Assembly (NCBI RefSeq): GCF_002443255.2
Contig: NW_019211458.1
Location: forward strand, 27,680,485 to 27,744,484
Source of the DNA: Varroa destructor
Lineage: Eukaryota; Arthropoda; Arachnida; Mesostigmata; Varroidae
DNA: 64,000 nt
Direction: 5' to 3'
The position numbers were made by a program, and so were the translations under genes. Positions 51,803-62,558 of the stretch are shown piece by piece; position 1 is the stretch's first letter; the number at the start of each line of letters is the position of its first letter. Below the pieces are notes generated by a model. It worked only from the letters and a program-made list of their open reading frames with translations. It did not search any database and was not told the DNA's origin.

Positions 51803-54271
51803 GTAAGGACCAGTGAATGATTAGTGTACTTCGTGCTAAAGTGTATGTATCGTTGGCTGAAATAACACTAACGTAAAGCCGAATCTAGGTTCACAGTCAA
51901 GAGAACTTACTGTTAATACTTACCTAATAATTCTGCGTACTATATACAAGACACAATATAGCTCTGAAGGTCATCCTGCTCTGAACACATGTGTCAGAGC
52001 ATGAGAGTTAAGCTAAGCGTTTACAATTTCCTTTCATAGGAACAATGGGTGGACGCAACAAGTCTAAATTAGGAATCGTTTTATAACAATCAATCAAATA
52101 ACAAACGAGATATGCCTGTATCAAGAATGCAATGTTCAGCAATGTCTTAATGTCTTGAGCAAGCAAAGTTGGTCACCATATGCAATGTACTTTCTTACAG
52201 CCACCTTGGCGAGACTTGAGTCACAGCATGAGGCGTTAGAAAGGGCGCGTAAGGTAAATCAAGATATTACCGAGTCACTGAAAAAGGCCAAAACCATCCT
52301 AGAAGAAATGGAGGAAAAAGACACTTTCTGTGGCTACACGTGGTTTATTATCAAGTCTTTCGCTAAGGGAAGGTATAGTGAATAATTTAAGTCAACGTAT
52401 CGGCTGCGCAATTTTAAGTAACGACTTGCTTTGGGTATTTGTGAAAATTTCTAACGACAATTATTATTACTTTTATTATTTTGGATATTAATCTTACAAG
52501 TGCTATCCAACTACGCACTCGAAAATCCTCCCGACCCAGAATACATTGCGAACGGTAACAGCTGTTAGGGGTAATCTCTCCGATAAGACTGGCCGCCTCC
52601 TCACGAATAGGGCCCAACATTTTCAGAGTTACCATTACGAAGAAGTATCGACTCATGGTTAGTGTATTGGTGAGTTCTCGAAGCCCGCGTACTCTATCAA
52701 AGGTTGAGCTGCAAATATTATACCGGCTTTAAATGGTATGCAGAGTCCTAAACAAAGTCTTTTTCACAAAACCACCACAAAGGTGAGATAAAGCCATTAG
52801 GCCTTCACTCATCAGCAAAGCCATTGGTCTGCAAGGTAACCGGTAATCCTTTCTGTCTCATCACTCAGCTCGTAATGGATTTGGTTTCCGCTTGTCTCGA
52901 TTGTCTTCCTTTGCCCACATTGGGGTGAACCGTCCACGTTCACTGATTGTGGTGAACAGGCCCAAACAGCGATTTCGAAGCGGTAGTTATCCGGAAACGG
53001 TGCGGACACGGTTTCCGATTGTACAGGAGTACGTCGCATTAAAGAGATTTTGCCAACCAAAATAGCAATGGATGATTTGACTTTAGATTTTATCGTTTCC
53101 TTACTCCTTTGCAATGTTATTGTATAAATATGCTATCCTATCCATAATAGGCGTTGTGTTTCTGTTTGCAGACTGCTACTGACACTGCCTCCGACACTCA
53201 TCATAACTCGTATTAAAACGTTACTTCAAAAAAAAGCTGCGTGTTACATAGTTAGTTCTCATAGTTGAAATTAGATGGACAATTATCTATCATTCTGCTA
53301 ATTCATTAATGGTAAATCTTTGCTTTCAAAACGATGATTATTGTGTAGACTGGCCATTTTTGTTTTTATATTTATAGGAGAGATAGCTAGGACAGATTGT
53401 GGACGTAAAAATTTATGCTGTTATCATTATTTTTATAGCACTTCTAGTTAATTCGGCAAATTGATCACAATACTTAAAGGTGTCATCACTCAAATGGTCG
53501 TTCAGGACAAAAAGGCCCGTTCACTCGATGCATGAGCATTGCCTCGGGCTGCTTATTGTTATGTTTGCGACAAATATTGGCATTGATTAAACACGTGTAG
53601 ATGTAAAGAGCAAGCATCCTTGCAGAGATAATTGAGCCTCGAATGATACCTTGCCAGTTACCATTGTGGTAGGATATGACAAAACTCGGTGTCGATATTG
53701 TTACAGATGCCTTCGTAGAGAACGAGCGTCGGATCTGGAGGGTGATATAAAGCGGCTAGAAGGAATTGTCGAGAGTCCCGCAGTAGCCGTGAAACTGCGT
53801 GATCGTTATAGGCCAGATCCCGTAGGCATCGTAAAAAAACGAGGATCGAAACATCAGATAGGATTTGTTCCAACTTCATTCGATAGTGTTGAGCCAGTCA
53901 CAAGAAATCAAGAGATCGATCTAGTAAGAACTGGGCATTTGTCAGCATTTTGCTCCCCGTTATTAATCTAGCCTGGAGTGTACACTGGAACTAGCGGACG
54001 CGTACTTCGGATGTATGAAACGTAGCAATTTAGTCAGTAGCAAAACAAATGTGTAAAGATTGATATGTTCGTTCATAATATTCTTAGCAGCAATACCTCT
54101 CGGAAGGAATCACTGCTCGTGGCTCAGTGGGGATTTAATACCCTTTTATTTATTTATTTTTATTTAATAAGCATATGAGTTTTTTTTCGCCGTATTGGTT
54201 TGTACTTAACAGCCCATGCGCACGCACATGACAACGGACAAATGTTTCGGCAAACTTTCCCGCTCTCCCGC

Positions 54272-54327
<56 letters not shown>

Positions 54328-54589
54328 GCAAAAATCATTGAATGTTATATTTAGATATGCACTATTCACTGCGCAGGCGTTACAAGATCAAAGCGAAGTT
54401 TTAGCGCGTCATCTGGAACATCTTCGGATTGCAGCTCTCGCAATGGGCAAAGAACTGGATGATCAAGACGACACGATATCCAAGATCAGTCAGGAGATGC
54501 CAAATGATCTTTTAGATGAAAACATGACCATCGCAGAGCGTTTGATAAATACATCCGCACCGTCGATGCTTCCACCGGTACCCCAGTAG
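51640..54589 (+). CDS. Snap29: Qbc-SNARE, SNAP-29-like (four coding exons)
   Basis: This is a double-SNARE protein expected to supply the Qb and Qc helices of a membrane-fusion complex. Coding exons are 51640-51802, 52201-52372, 53707-53923 and 54377-54589 (765 bp, 254 residues; human SNAP-29 has 258). Splice junctions are GT/AG with matching phases 1, 2 and 0. The Qb helix lies at about residues 40-95 with its central-layer Gln at 63 (RLESQHEALER). The Qc helix lies at about 195-240 with its Gln at 214 (MGKELDDQDDTI). Both match the SNAP-25/29 pattern. The basic, Pro-containing linker has no cysteine cluster, which fits SNAP-29 rather than palmitoylated SNAP-25; SNAP-47 is the main alternative. 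The usual N-terminal NPF motif is absent. An acceptor-like TGTTCAG at about 51617 leaves room for an upstream non-coding or coding exon. Confidence 0.75.
51803..52200 (+). other. Intron 1 of the Qbc-SNARE gene
   Basis: A 398-bp phase 1 intron bounded by GTAAGG and TTCTTACAG. No internal feature is recognised. Confidence 0.7.
52201..52372 (+). CDS. Snap29: Qbc-SNARE exon 2
   Basis: It follows TACTTTCTTACAG, is entered in phase 1 and leaves in phase 2 at GGGAAG|GTATAG. It carries most of the Qb SNARE helix, including Gln63, then an aromatic post-helix segment (FCGYTWFIIKSF) where SNAP-25 and SNAP-29 also turn hydrophobic. That segment has one Cys only. Confidence 0.75.
52373..53706 (+). other. 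Intron 2 of the Qbc-SNARE gene
   Basis: A 1334-bp phase 2 intron, the longest in the gene. It contains two open stretches on the opposite strand: 52708-52498, listed as an exon candidate, and 53114-52812. Otherwise it is AT-rich without a recognised element. Confidence 0.7.
52498..52708 (-). CDS. Candidate antisense exon within the SNARE intron
   Basis: On the minus strand AATATTTGCAG opens a frame STFDRVRGLRELTNTLTMSR that continues to IAL|GTAAGA: 211 bp, entered in phase 2 and left in phase 0. The splice sites are good and the composition is ordinary (two Cys, acidic helix-like middle). A second open stretch on the same strand lies at 53114-52812, but no donor joins the two in phase. It could be a nested gene, an antisense transcript or chance; no family is recognised. 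Confidence 0.18.
53707..53923 (+). CDS. Snap29: Qbc-SNARE exon 3 (linker)
   Basis: It follows GATATTGTTACAG in phase 2 and ends in phase 0 at GATCTA|GTAAGA. It encodes residues 113-184, the region joining the two SNARE helices. It is charged and basic with few hydrophobics, as expected for a linker. The opposite strand is also open for 73 codons, which I take as a shadow. Confidence 0.75.
53924..54376 (+). other. Intron 3 of the Qbc-SNARE gene, with microsatellite
   Basis: A 453-bp phase 0 intron. It holds TTTATTTATTTA repeats at about 54139-54168 and a long (CT)n(TA)n array at 54274-54327, about 50 bp before the acceptor. Confidence 0.7.
54274..54327. repeat. (CT)n-(TA)n compound microsatellite in SNARE intron 3
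   Basis: About 40 bases of CT repeats followed by 15 of TA, placed just before the last coding exon. The CT tract adds to the pyrimidine content upstream of the acceptor, so length variation could affect splicing. Confidence 0.9.
54377..54589 (+). CDS. Snap29: Qbc-SNARE exon 4 (Qc helix and stop)
   Basis: It is entered in phase 0 after TTCACTGCGCAG. It encodes residues 185-254 with the Qc SNARE helix, Gln214 in the central layer, and a short Pro-rich tail (SMLPPVPQ) before TAG. A (CT)n(TA)n microsatellite sits just upstream of the acceptor. Downstream, ATTAAA at 54649-54654 could serve as the polyadenylation signal. Confidence 0.78.
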   Translation, partial: ALQDQSEVLARHLEHLRIAALAMGKELDDQDDTISKISQEMPNDLLDENMTIAERLINTSAPSMLPPVPQ

Positions 54590-54648
54590 GCAACTCTTTA
54601 AACTATAAATTTTGCCAGTAACTCTATGCCGGTCATGGGGTGATGCGT

Positions 54649-54654
54649 ATTAAA
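54649..54654 (+). terminator. Possible polyadenylation signal of the SNARE gene
   Basis: ATTAAA, the commonest variant of the AATAAA signal, lies 60 bp after the TAG at 54587-54589. Confidence 0.4.
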
Positions 54655-54677
54655 CGTGTATTATAGTACGACTCGCT

Positions 54678-54683
54678 TTTATT
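54678..54683 (-). terminator. Possible polyadenylation signal of the convergent gene
   Basis: AATAAA on the minus strand, about 20 bp after the TAA ending the minus-strand terminal exon. It lies only 23 bp from the ATTAAA of the + gene, so the two transcripts' 3' ends may overlap. Confidence 0.5.
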
Positions 54684-54702
54684 GAGAGTCCTTTTTGATG
54701 AC

Positions 54703-54827
54703 TTAATACTTTTCGTTAGCCGAAAGGGCAGCAGTTTCCTCTTCTATTTCCACAAACAGTGATGCTGCAAGCAATAGTCTGGACGAAGTTTTAAAAAATG
54801 GAAGCTTGGACAACGCGCAATTGTCAC
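54703..54827 (-). CDS. Terminal exon of the convergent gene
   Basis: This combines a strong polypyrimidine acceptor, 40 codons, a TAA stop and an AATAAA signal in the right order and spacing. It encodes DNCALSKLPFF, then a hydrophobic patch, then an acidic tail. It is the best-supported exon not assigned to a known family in this window. Confidence 0.42.
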
Positions 54828-55357
54828 CTGAAAAAACATACGAATAAAACGTAGCATAGATTTCGATTAATAGGAGAAAATACAAGAAGGCTGAGTCGGT
54901 TCGTCTAATATTATTGCTGGTCAACAAAAGTGCAGGACAACCTTTATGCGTGCGGCCTATTGTGGCTATAATTGAAATTCCCATAATTCTAGCGTAAGTC
55001 TAGTCGCCTTATTGTGTGGTTTCGGTTCACCAAAGACAAAGCAGTGAAGAAAATAAAATAGATTAGCTTGCTAGAAGTTTTTTTTTTACATTTGCATATC
55101 CAACATAGGGCAAGAGAGCAACCAAGGGAGGACGGACGAGTCATCGTTGACATGATTGTCTGTCCCCTATGTAATTGATCTGTATCCTGTAAGAGCTTCA
55201 CGCATTTTCTACCATACATAAAGGTGGCATCATGAGACGACCGTGACCTCTGGGGTAGGCTAGTGTGGAAATGGATAGAGAAAATTGAACCAAATTTTGC
55301 ACAAGGAGCTAGGCGATATTTGCCGTAAAAGAAGTGCTCACACCTATTGCACTTCAT
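54703..55357 (-). CDS. Putative two-exon gene convergent with the SNARE gene, unknown product
   Basis: The model has exons at 55357-55090 and 54827-54703 (393 bp, 130 residues). Exon 1 begins at an ATG (MKCNRCEHFFYGKYRLAPC) and stays open to a GCAAAT|GTAAAA donor in phase 1. Exon 2 follows an excellent acceptor (CGTATGTTTTTTCAG), is entered in phase 1 and ends SANEKY then TAA, with AATAAA just beyond. The N-terminal part is Cys- and His-rich; the C-terminal tail is acidic (EIEEETAAL). No family is recognised. The last exon is well supported by signals. Exon 1 and its donor are weaker, and the gene may instead extend to exons further right. Confidence 0.38.
55090..55357 (-). CDS. Candidate first coding exon of the convergent gene
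   Basis: It encodes 89 codons from the ATG at 55357, with Cys at residues 3, 6 and 19 and three more near the 3' end (CSLALCWICK). An internal acceptor-like CTAGCCTACCCCAG about 110 bp in could instead make this an internal exon starting at RSRSSHDATF. Confidence 0.3.
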
Positions 55358-55889
55358 AGCTTAGCAACGGCCTTATAAACGTAACTGCTGTAACGTAACT
55401 GCAAGGCTGTTGCTTAACAACTATTGGTGCTGCGAAACAATGCGCAGTTGTCTATTAAGGATGACCGTCGTGCACCTTGCACGACGGGAGGAAAAATAAG
55501 TTCACTAAGAAATCGTTAGGCGAATTCTTGATGCGCGGAAGATCAAACTTTAAGTTTGATACTTAGTTTTATTCTCGTCTCAACTAGCTTGTCTTGTCTT
55601 TGTTCCGTGCTGTTTTAATGGCCTAGTTTTCGGCCTTTCATACCCTCCCTTGGCGTCTACCTTTTTACCCCCTGCTTCTTTGCGTCGATAGCGTCAACGT
55701 CAGCACCCGTTTTGAAAACTGCATTAGCTGTGATTTATAGCAATTAGCTAGACTTGAGCTTTTTTTACCTGATCACCGGGGGTTTGGAGCACACGAAAAC
55801 CGCAGCAAAGTAACGCAGGGTATATCGTCCATTGCGTCTATTCCAACCTTACACAACCGTCGACCCACAGACATGAATCGGAAAGAAGG
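55358..55889. other. Non-coding spacer
   Basis: No gene is seen. Composition becomes CpG-richer from about 55.6 kb. From about 55773 the + frame leading into the ATG at 55890 is already open, so the following exon could start further upstream than shown. Confidence 0.4.
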
Positions 55890-56082
55890 ATGCCGCACTC
55901 TTCAGGTCAGGGGGCGTCGTCTGACGTTACTTCTCAGCGCAATGAGGAAGAGGCGGTTTCGTCCGACATCACCAAGGGCAAGTGGCCTGAACAAAGCCTT
56001 CTAAGGAGCACCTTTAGCCTGACTGGGCTTGCAGACACACTGAGCCTGCCCAGTGGGTTCGCGGTGACAGCGTCGCATAGCT
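55890..56082 (+). CDS. Candidate first coding exon of a + gene, unknown product
   Basis: The ATG has A at -3 and the frame runs 64 codons plus one base to a strong donor (CATAGCT|GTAAGT), phase 1. The product begins MPHSSGQGASSDVTSQRNEE and is Ser- and Glu-rich, likely disordered, with no domain recognised. The exon at 63302 is entered in phase 1, so the two could be joined across a 7.2-kb intron, with or without exons between. The minus strand is also open here and reads the donor as an acceptor (CCCAACTTACAG), so strand is not settled. Confidence 0.33.
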
Positions 56083-56199
56083 GTAAGTTGGGCGCTGGCG
56101 GGCACTGTGAGACGTTGGGAAAATGTGGAGCTTTTAGCGCAATTGCCAGCAACTCACTGTTGGCAGGAGCAGTCAGGCAACCGGGCGGGCATTAGATGC

Positions 56200-59100
56200 T
56201 GGACGCGAACGAAAACACTCGCTCTTTTGCCTTGCTTTCTGGCCGGTACCGACCTGCGTTCTATTAGCAACGAGGTCAATGTAACTAAAGCCAGCGGTCC
56301 GTCGAGCGTAACCTCAAATTAGAGCTTTGGTTTAAGCCGACTCTGGTGAGGAAAAAAAAGCTGCCATGCATTTCGAAGCTATATGAGTTGCGTAAAGCAA
56401 GGATTCGAAAGTTAGGGGTTAGCTTAAAAGTATAGTTTATCTAATGTAATTACACTACTATAACTTCACGTGAATCTACTGAATTTTATTATTCGCAATC
56501 CAACCCTTCCCAAGCAGCAATCTGTGCATCGATCTGTTTCAAGTACGTAGTATAGTGGCCAGCGATGAGCAGCAACGTAGCGTCCTTCGGACGCATCTTT
56601 GACAGTCGTGAAGTTGCCTAGGGAAAGCTGGTAACCCAGGTACAGGACTAACACATAAATGAAGATAAATATAAATAAACAAACAAACATGGAACTTCCT
56701 GATTGCTGTGCTTAAAATTAAAGTTATAATTTAAAAGTAGGCCATGCCGATTTAGAAAAAGAATAATTGGCTAACTGCCGACATTTTTTAACTGAGGGTC
56801 GCACTTGCATATTGAACAAACGCAGTCTTGACTATGCCGAGAAGTGCACTTAGAATACCATTTGGCCGACTAAAAAACTGAAGGCCATTCTTAGAGAGTA
56901 GTGATCCGAGTGTCTCTGAAAGTACACGACAGCTTATAATTGTAGCATTACAATTCGTAGCAAGTCTGATGCAGGAATGGTATAGCCGTGGCGACACTTT
57001 GTAGAACTTTAAGTTCCTTTGTCGTCTTTGTTGAAAGTCTTTGTCGTCTACGTGTAAGCGCATTACGTCGGGTTGATGCGCTACCCCCTTTACAACCAAG
57101 GTTAAACGTTAAATGTAGAAACATATAATTAGTTCGCCTCCGGCTGATCGACCGTGTTCGCCCGCTGTACCGTTTGTAGCGGCTACTTCGTCTTCCTTTT
57201 CCTATTTCTTAACATTCTCTACGTTGCTTTCTGTTGATAACGCAGCACGTACTATCTAATGCGCTAATTTCACCCGTTCGTCAGCCATGAAAATGGCAAT
57301 AGCCATAAAAACGGGGTACGATTGTGAAGGCCGTACGGTGTCCCTTAATTCACGAAACAATGAGCAAATAGGAGACCCATCCAAGGAGCACAGGGGTAAA
57401 CAGCATAGGAATCAAAATGAGGAAGTACTGTTGTTTTATCTGTTAGATCTCAAAAGTCTTCAGCCACGGCGGTCCACTTAATGCGTTGTCATTACATGCT
57501 GGCGTCAATGGTGGTGTTGATTTCTTACGTTTCAGTCTCTGAAAATTTGTTACTGTATAGGAGTTGTACGTGTGCGTCTGCTAAAGAACATGGAGAAAAC
57601 AGAAAAAGACAACAGACAGAGACCGATGCCGAGCACAGAAAGAGATTGAAGGGGTTAAAGGGCTTTGATTCTATCGTTATCGGATTGGTCACATTGAGCA
57701 ACAGTACAACGAAAGTGGCAGTTAAACACGAAGTCAATGGCGCACGATGGTCCCTCACTTGTACAGGGGACACAATTCGGTCTAGGCCTGCGGCAAAAGC
57801 AACGCAGCCTGGCCACAATCGAAGCAGGTTAATCCCGACCGAAAACTACTGTAATGAACGGACCGACTGCGGAAAACAGCGGTAGAAGGAGACACATTCT
57901 TCGTTGGTTTGTTGCTGTTATTTAGTTTCCGTTACTCAGATCTTAAGCTAATGCTTCGTATACTTATAACTTCGCGTGGCACGCTTTAACGTGGGGTCTT
58001 AACCCACATTGACAGCGGAGGACGGAGCGTGCTTCGGCTGGTTTTGGAGCCTGATATTTTTTATCTTTTGGGTGAGTAAGTCGTCGAAGCTGAATCTGAA
58101 GGAAAGGGGACTGAGTCCAGGCTAGGTTAGGTCGATATTTGGCCAGAGAGAGACAGCTAGCGAGAAGTTTACCAAGCGATAGGAACGAAGAGAAAATGGA
58201 GCCATCTGTGTGGTCTGCACAAGACAATCTCGGAAAGGAAGGACGAATGCCAGAGAAGCTGGAGAACGAAAGAAGCTGGGGGTTACAGAGGTTAGAGGCT
58301 AACAAGGGAAGGGAGGTCCTCATTGATGGGGCGGTCGACGCGTAATGGGGCCAGGCGAAGAGGCTGGCCTAGACCGGCGGTATCATCACTGAGGATAGGA
58401 CGGTAATTATCACGGCCGACTGCACTTTTTGAGATCGCTTCTACTTCGCCTTTCGTACTCGCAATTCTGCAGCTTATGTTGCCGTTCCTGCTGGACCATT
58501 TTGACTGCTCTTTTCGGGGCTATAAGTTTGCAGGTTCGCAGACGTCGTCGTCGTCGCGCCTACCGCCATTAAAATCGAAGCCCTGCTGTCGTCCGAAAAA
58601 AAACGCCCAAACGAAAGCTTGGTACTATTGCTGCGAGTAGTCTTGGTGCCTTTTCCTGATCTCGCTAGGCTCACACTAAGGATGCGCACTTCGGTCGATG
58701 CTGCATGAAGCACCGAAGAATCCTATAACTAAAATGCTAGTTGGAACCTTTGTGACTAGTGCTCAACGGCGAATCGTGACTGTTGTGAAAACAGTACGGC
58801 GTGATAGTTAGGATATGAGACTGAACGGAACCTAGCAAGTAGTATAACATGCCATATCATGAGAAAATCGATGCCTCTGCCACAAGAGTTTTATACACTC
58901 CCTGCCACCACAGTATGTCGTCCTAACTTACGTGAACGAGGCTTTCTGCTTGTTTGCTTGAATCTCAGCACATTTGTCAAGCTTTGTCTTCAGTTGTTTT
59001 TTTCGTGTTCTATGCATGCCCACGAGTTTTCCCGTGTCCTTCCTTCAGTTCGCAGTGTATTAGAATGATTTCGCCATCGGCGCCGGACATCACTCCCAGA

Positions 59101-62100
59101 CAATGAGCAAAGAGAGACAAGGGGATATGAGAACGAGCCTTGCATCGCTTTTCATAGGTGACTAGTCGGTCCAATAAGCACAACGTAGAGAAGATAGCTA
59201 CAGCAGTTCATTTCCTCAAAAGCTGCTCTCTGAGCCATTTCCGATGCTTTCGCTGGCATCGTATGTTAGAAAGCTTTCAACAAAACACAAAGTGCGTAGC
59301 TATCCTGGGTGATGCAAGCGTAGCATTTTTCCAATTAAAAATCATCCTCTTTATAGAGCTTATTATTCTTTTGTCACGAGGAATGAGGCGTGAACATTGA
59401 GCATTGGGAACAGAAAAGGACGCATGCCGATAAATTTCCGCGAGCCCTGTGCTAGCTCTTCTTGATACGCGGCAGCGCTGAACCTTTCGATACTTTCTTC
59501 ACTTTTCCAGTTTCCGATTGTTTGCTTTTTACAGCTTTTATAAGCCATTGACCTCAGTCAAACAGACGAACATGGCACGTCTATGTAGTGTACCGTCTTT
59601 CACTTTCGAAGGGTCACAATTTGTCTTTGTTTTAGGCGGTGGAATCTACTTCCGTTATTAGACATTCGAGTATTGGAAACGTTCTGATGCTTTGGCGAAT
59701 TCACTCCGTCCCAAGTCAATTCTATTGTATTCACGGCGTTTTTTAAGCAATTTGCTTTTTTCTTCATGAGCCGCTTCTCATAAGAAGCTGCGTAAATATA
59801 ATTTTTATTGCTTCTAACATCAGCTCCCGCTCGCTCTCACTAAGGTTATTCGAATTACCGTACCCTCTCTACCTTAACTTAATGTTTATTCTCCCTTACC
59901 AGGGTCTTCCAGTTTCAATTTATGCTGTAACAGCCTCCTGCAACTTGCCGAATTGTTCAAACTTGAGCAAACGGGCTTGTGATAAACCTAACATCGACTC
60001 ACATACTAAGCTTAATATTGATTTCATAGCTACCTAGCCCCTAGCGAATCCCGTAGGAAATAAATATTGCAAAATGAACCAAGTGTTTTATCTTGTCTTT
60101 CGTCTGGTTAGCTTTGCCGAAGGTTGATATTTTTTGCTGGGTCTGGGTTGACGTATTATTTACCATCCAACAGTCTATTCTGGTACAGGCCGAAATGGGA
60201 GACCTCTTAACGTTAACGTAAACAAAAAACTTAAACGCTGGCTGTAGCCACAATCATATGCACGGTTCACGCCGTTCGACATATGGAACTTTGCTATTTT
60301 GTGGATGCACAAAATCTCAGTCAATGCTTAACCGGCGCTATCGATAGCTTCAGACTGAGCCCTACAAAACGAATAGTGTATAATATATATATATATAATA
60401 CAAAATATGCAATTATACAGATATCTGTCAAGGATGGTGACAGTATTTACGGAAATTAATCTGTGGATGCTGTTGCAGCTGTGATTATTCCCCAAGCCCA
60501 AATCTTCCGTTCGCGCAGTTCCTCTTCCCATTACCGTCGTTGGAGATGGGCCATAGTACTCTGAGCTCTTATGTATGAATGTGATGTCCGTGTTAATACA
60601 AAAAAAAATGGAGGAACAAACACCGAGCTGGTACCCATAAGGTACCGGGCGTGATTCCAGCACCACGTCAGCACCGCTTAGTTTACTCACGGTTTATCCG
60701 CTTGGCTTAGTATCGATGTATTCAGATAACGTATGCATGCAAAAGGAATTAAGCCAGTGCGTTTTCAACTAAGCTCATGCATCCCGTGTAGGCTTCACTG
60801 GAGAAGGCACGATTAAGGTAGGTATCATAATCCACCCTCCTTATTTTCTCTCTTCAACGAGTGCGAAGAAAAACAAGGCCCTTTTTCTTCACATCTTCTC
60901 CTTTATGTTTACCAGATGTTGTCTCGCTGTCGCATAGTCTTGCTCGATCTTTTGCCTTGTTTTGTTTTGTCCCCCGGCGGCCCTCGTCCGCCTTTTCTCG
61001 GCAACGACTCCCCCTCCACTCCCTTTGTTTATTCAAACTAAGAAAAAAAGGAAGGCTTACGTCAGCGGCTTCCTGCTGCTGTAAGATGTAACTCCACCGT
61101 CGTATGTAGCCCCGCGTTACGGCCTCCCGAAGCTTCAGCCTGCGTCCATCCGTTTAGTGCGTTAGATTCTCCTATCCCAGAATAGCGGCAGCACCCCCGC
61201 ACTATGATAACACGGAACAGCAAAAGGACAAAAGACAGCAGTGGCCTTGGTAGGAGGTCAAGGAAGATATCTACTGTCACAAAGTCAGCACTAAGCATGA
61301 CTTTCGTGTCGTAAAAAAGCGAGCGGCTAGAAATTGCTTGGGGCTAGGCAGTTGGACAGCTGCTTTTGCCGCTGTGATTGTACTGCCTGATGTTGCGATG
61401 TGGCCAACGTCCGTTGATGCGTGTAAGCAGTGCACTCACGGGACGTACATTCTTCAGAGATTACGCTTGAGGTTTTAGTATATGCTAACTTTCAACCTGG
61501 TGAATATGTGTGGAAGAATTGTTGTGGAATATAGTTGAAGAGCTCACCGGATAGTGGGTTACTTATTTATATTTATTTGATACTATTGGTACATATTGGA
61601 ACAAAAAAATATTCGACTGATTTTCTACGTTTTGAGCAAAACATAAGGTTTTAGCTTTTCCAACATAGTCTAGCTATTACGTATGCATGTGCTATATGTA
61701 ATGCACTATCCTCTAGTGGTTCATAATTGTGATGACAATAATATTGGCCATAGTACCATGAGCAGAGGGCATAACGTCAACATATTGCTGGTTATACAGT
61801 GCAAATGTATCTATATTCCTTTAGTAAACGATAGCTATATTTGGCTCGACATACTTTTTCGGACTGTAAGTAGGAATATCCTTTGTTTTGTGGCCCTCTC
61901 TTTCCCTTCCAACGCCCTGGAGCCGTTCCCCTTTTGCGTCAACGTCCATATATGCCCAATAAGGTGGCTGTTTACCCAGTCCCAGGTTTATGTTCATGAC
62001 GACGCCACTACTAGTAGCCACCGTTCGCTTCCGGGTAATGGACGGCGATCGTTGACACTGAAAGCCCCAAAAAGAGAGCGGTGCCAGCCCCAGGCCGAAA

Positions 62101-62558
62101 GTCTGATGGAAGAGAAATGAACGGAGATCTCAAAAAGTGAACAAGCAACCATATATAGAAAGAAAGAAAATATGTAGAAGAACCATATATAAGAAAAGAG
62201 ACGCTGCTCCCGTCGCTGCTTTTTCAGTTACCTAACGGTACAATGAAGAGCATCGTTGCTAGCGCATCGATCAGTTTGGCAAGTGGATAGCCTTTGGTTG
62301 GCATGTAACGTCTGTTAGGCAGCCGCAGCAGAGGACGCAGCATCGCGTGCTGTTCGGGTGCTGGCGGTCGACGTTGAGAACTTGCCTCGGCATTTGGCCT
62401 TTACTGCGTACGGCCGCAGTGAAATGAAGGTTCGCTTCAGTGGACCCTTCTGACTGGAAGCAAAGCGAAAGTACACCCGAGAGTCTGCCGGCATGGAAGA
62501 AAGAAAAGACGTTTACTGAAGTAACGGTGAAAGAAAAAAATATAAACGGCAAATAGTG
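56200..62558. other. Probable large intron or spacer with GC-elevated parts
   Basis: No firm gene is seen. Open frames include minus 57099-56788 (listed separately), + 57481-57885, and + 58139-58345 with its opposing minus 58323-57964. These purine- or GC-rich stretches are open on several frames without paired splice sites. A (TA)n tract lies at 60380-60400. Confidence 0.4.
56788..57099 (-). CDS. Open frame of about 103 codons, coding status unclear
   Basis: Starting at the ATG 36 bases in, the frame reads MRLHVDDKDFQQRRQRNLKF and continues uninterrupted to a TAA at 56788, ending VQYASATLS. Composition is protein-like, with a charged N terminus, one N-glycosylation sequon (NAT) and a hydrophobic C-terminal part. 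No clear acceptor, donor or AATAAA was found and no family is recognised. It may be chance, a single-exon gene or a decayed coding piece. Confidence 0.18.
   Translation of the reverse strand: MVVKGVAHQPDVMRLHVDDKDFQQRRQRNLKFYKVSPRLYHSCIRLATNCNATIISCRVLSETLGSLLSKNGLQFFSRPNGILSALLGIVKTAFVQYASATLS

Noticed and set aside
53658..53879. Minus frame opposite SNARE exon 3
   Set aside because: It is the antisense shadow of a well-supported coding exon.
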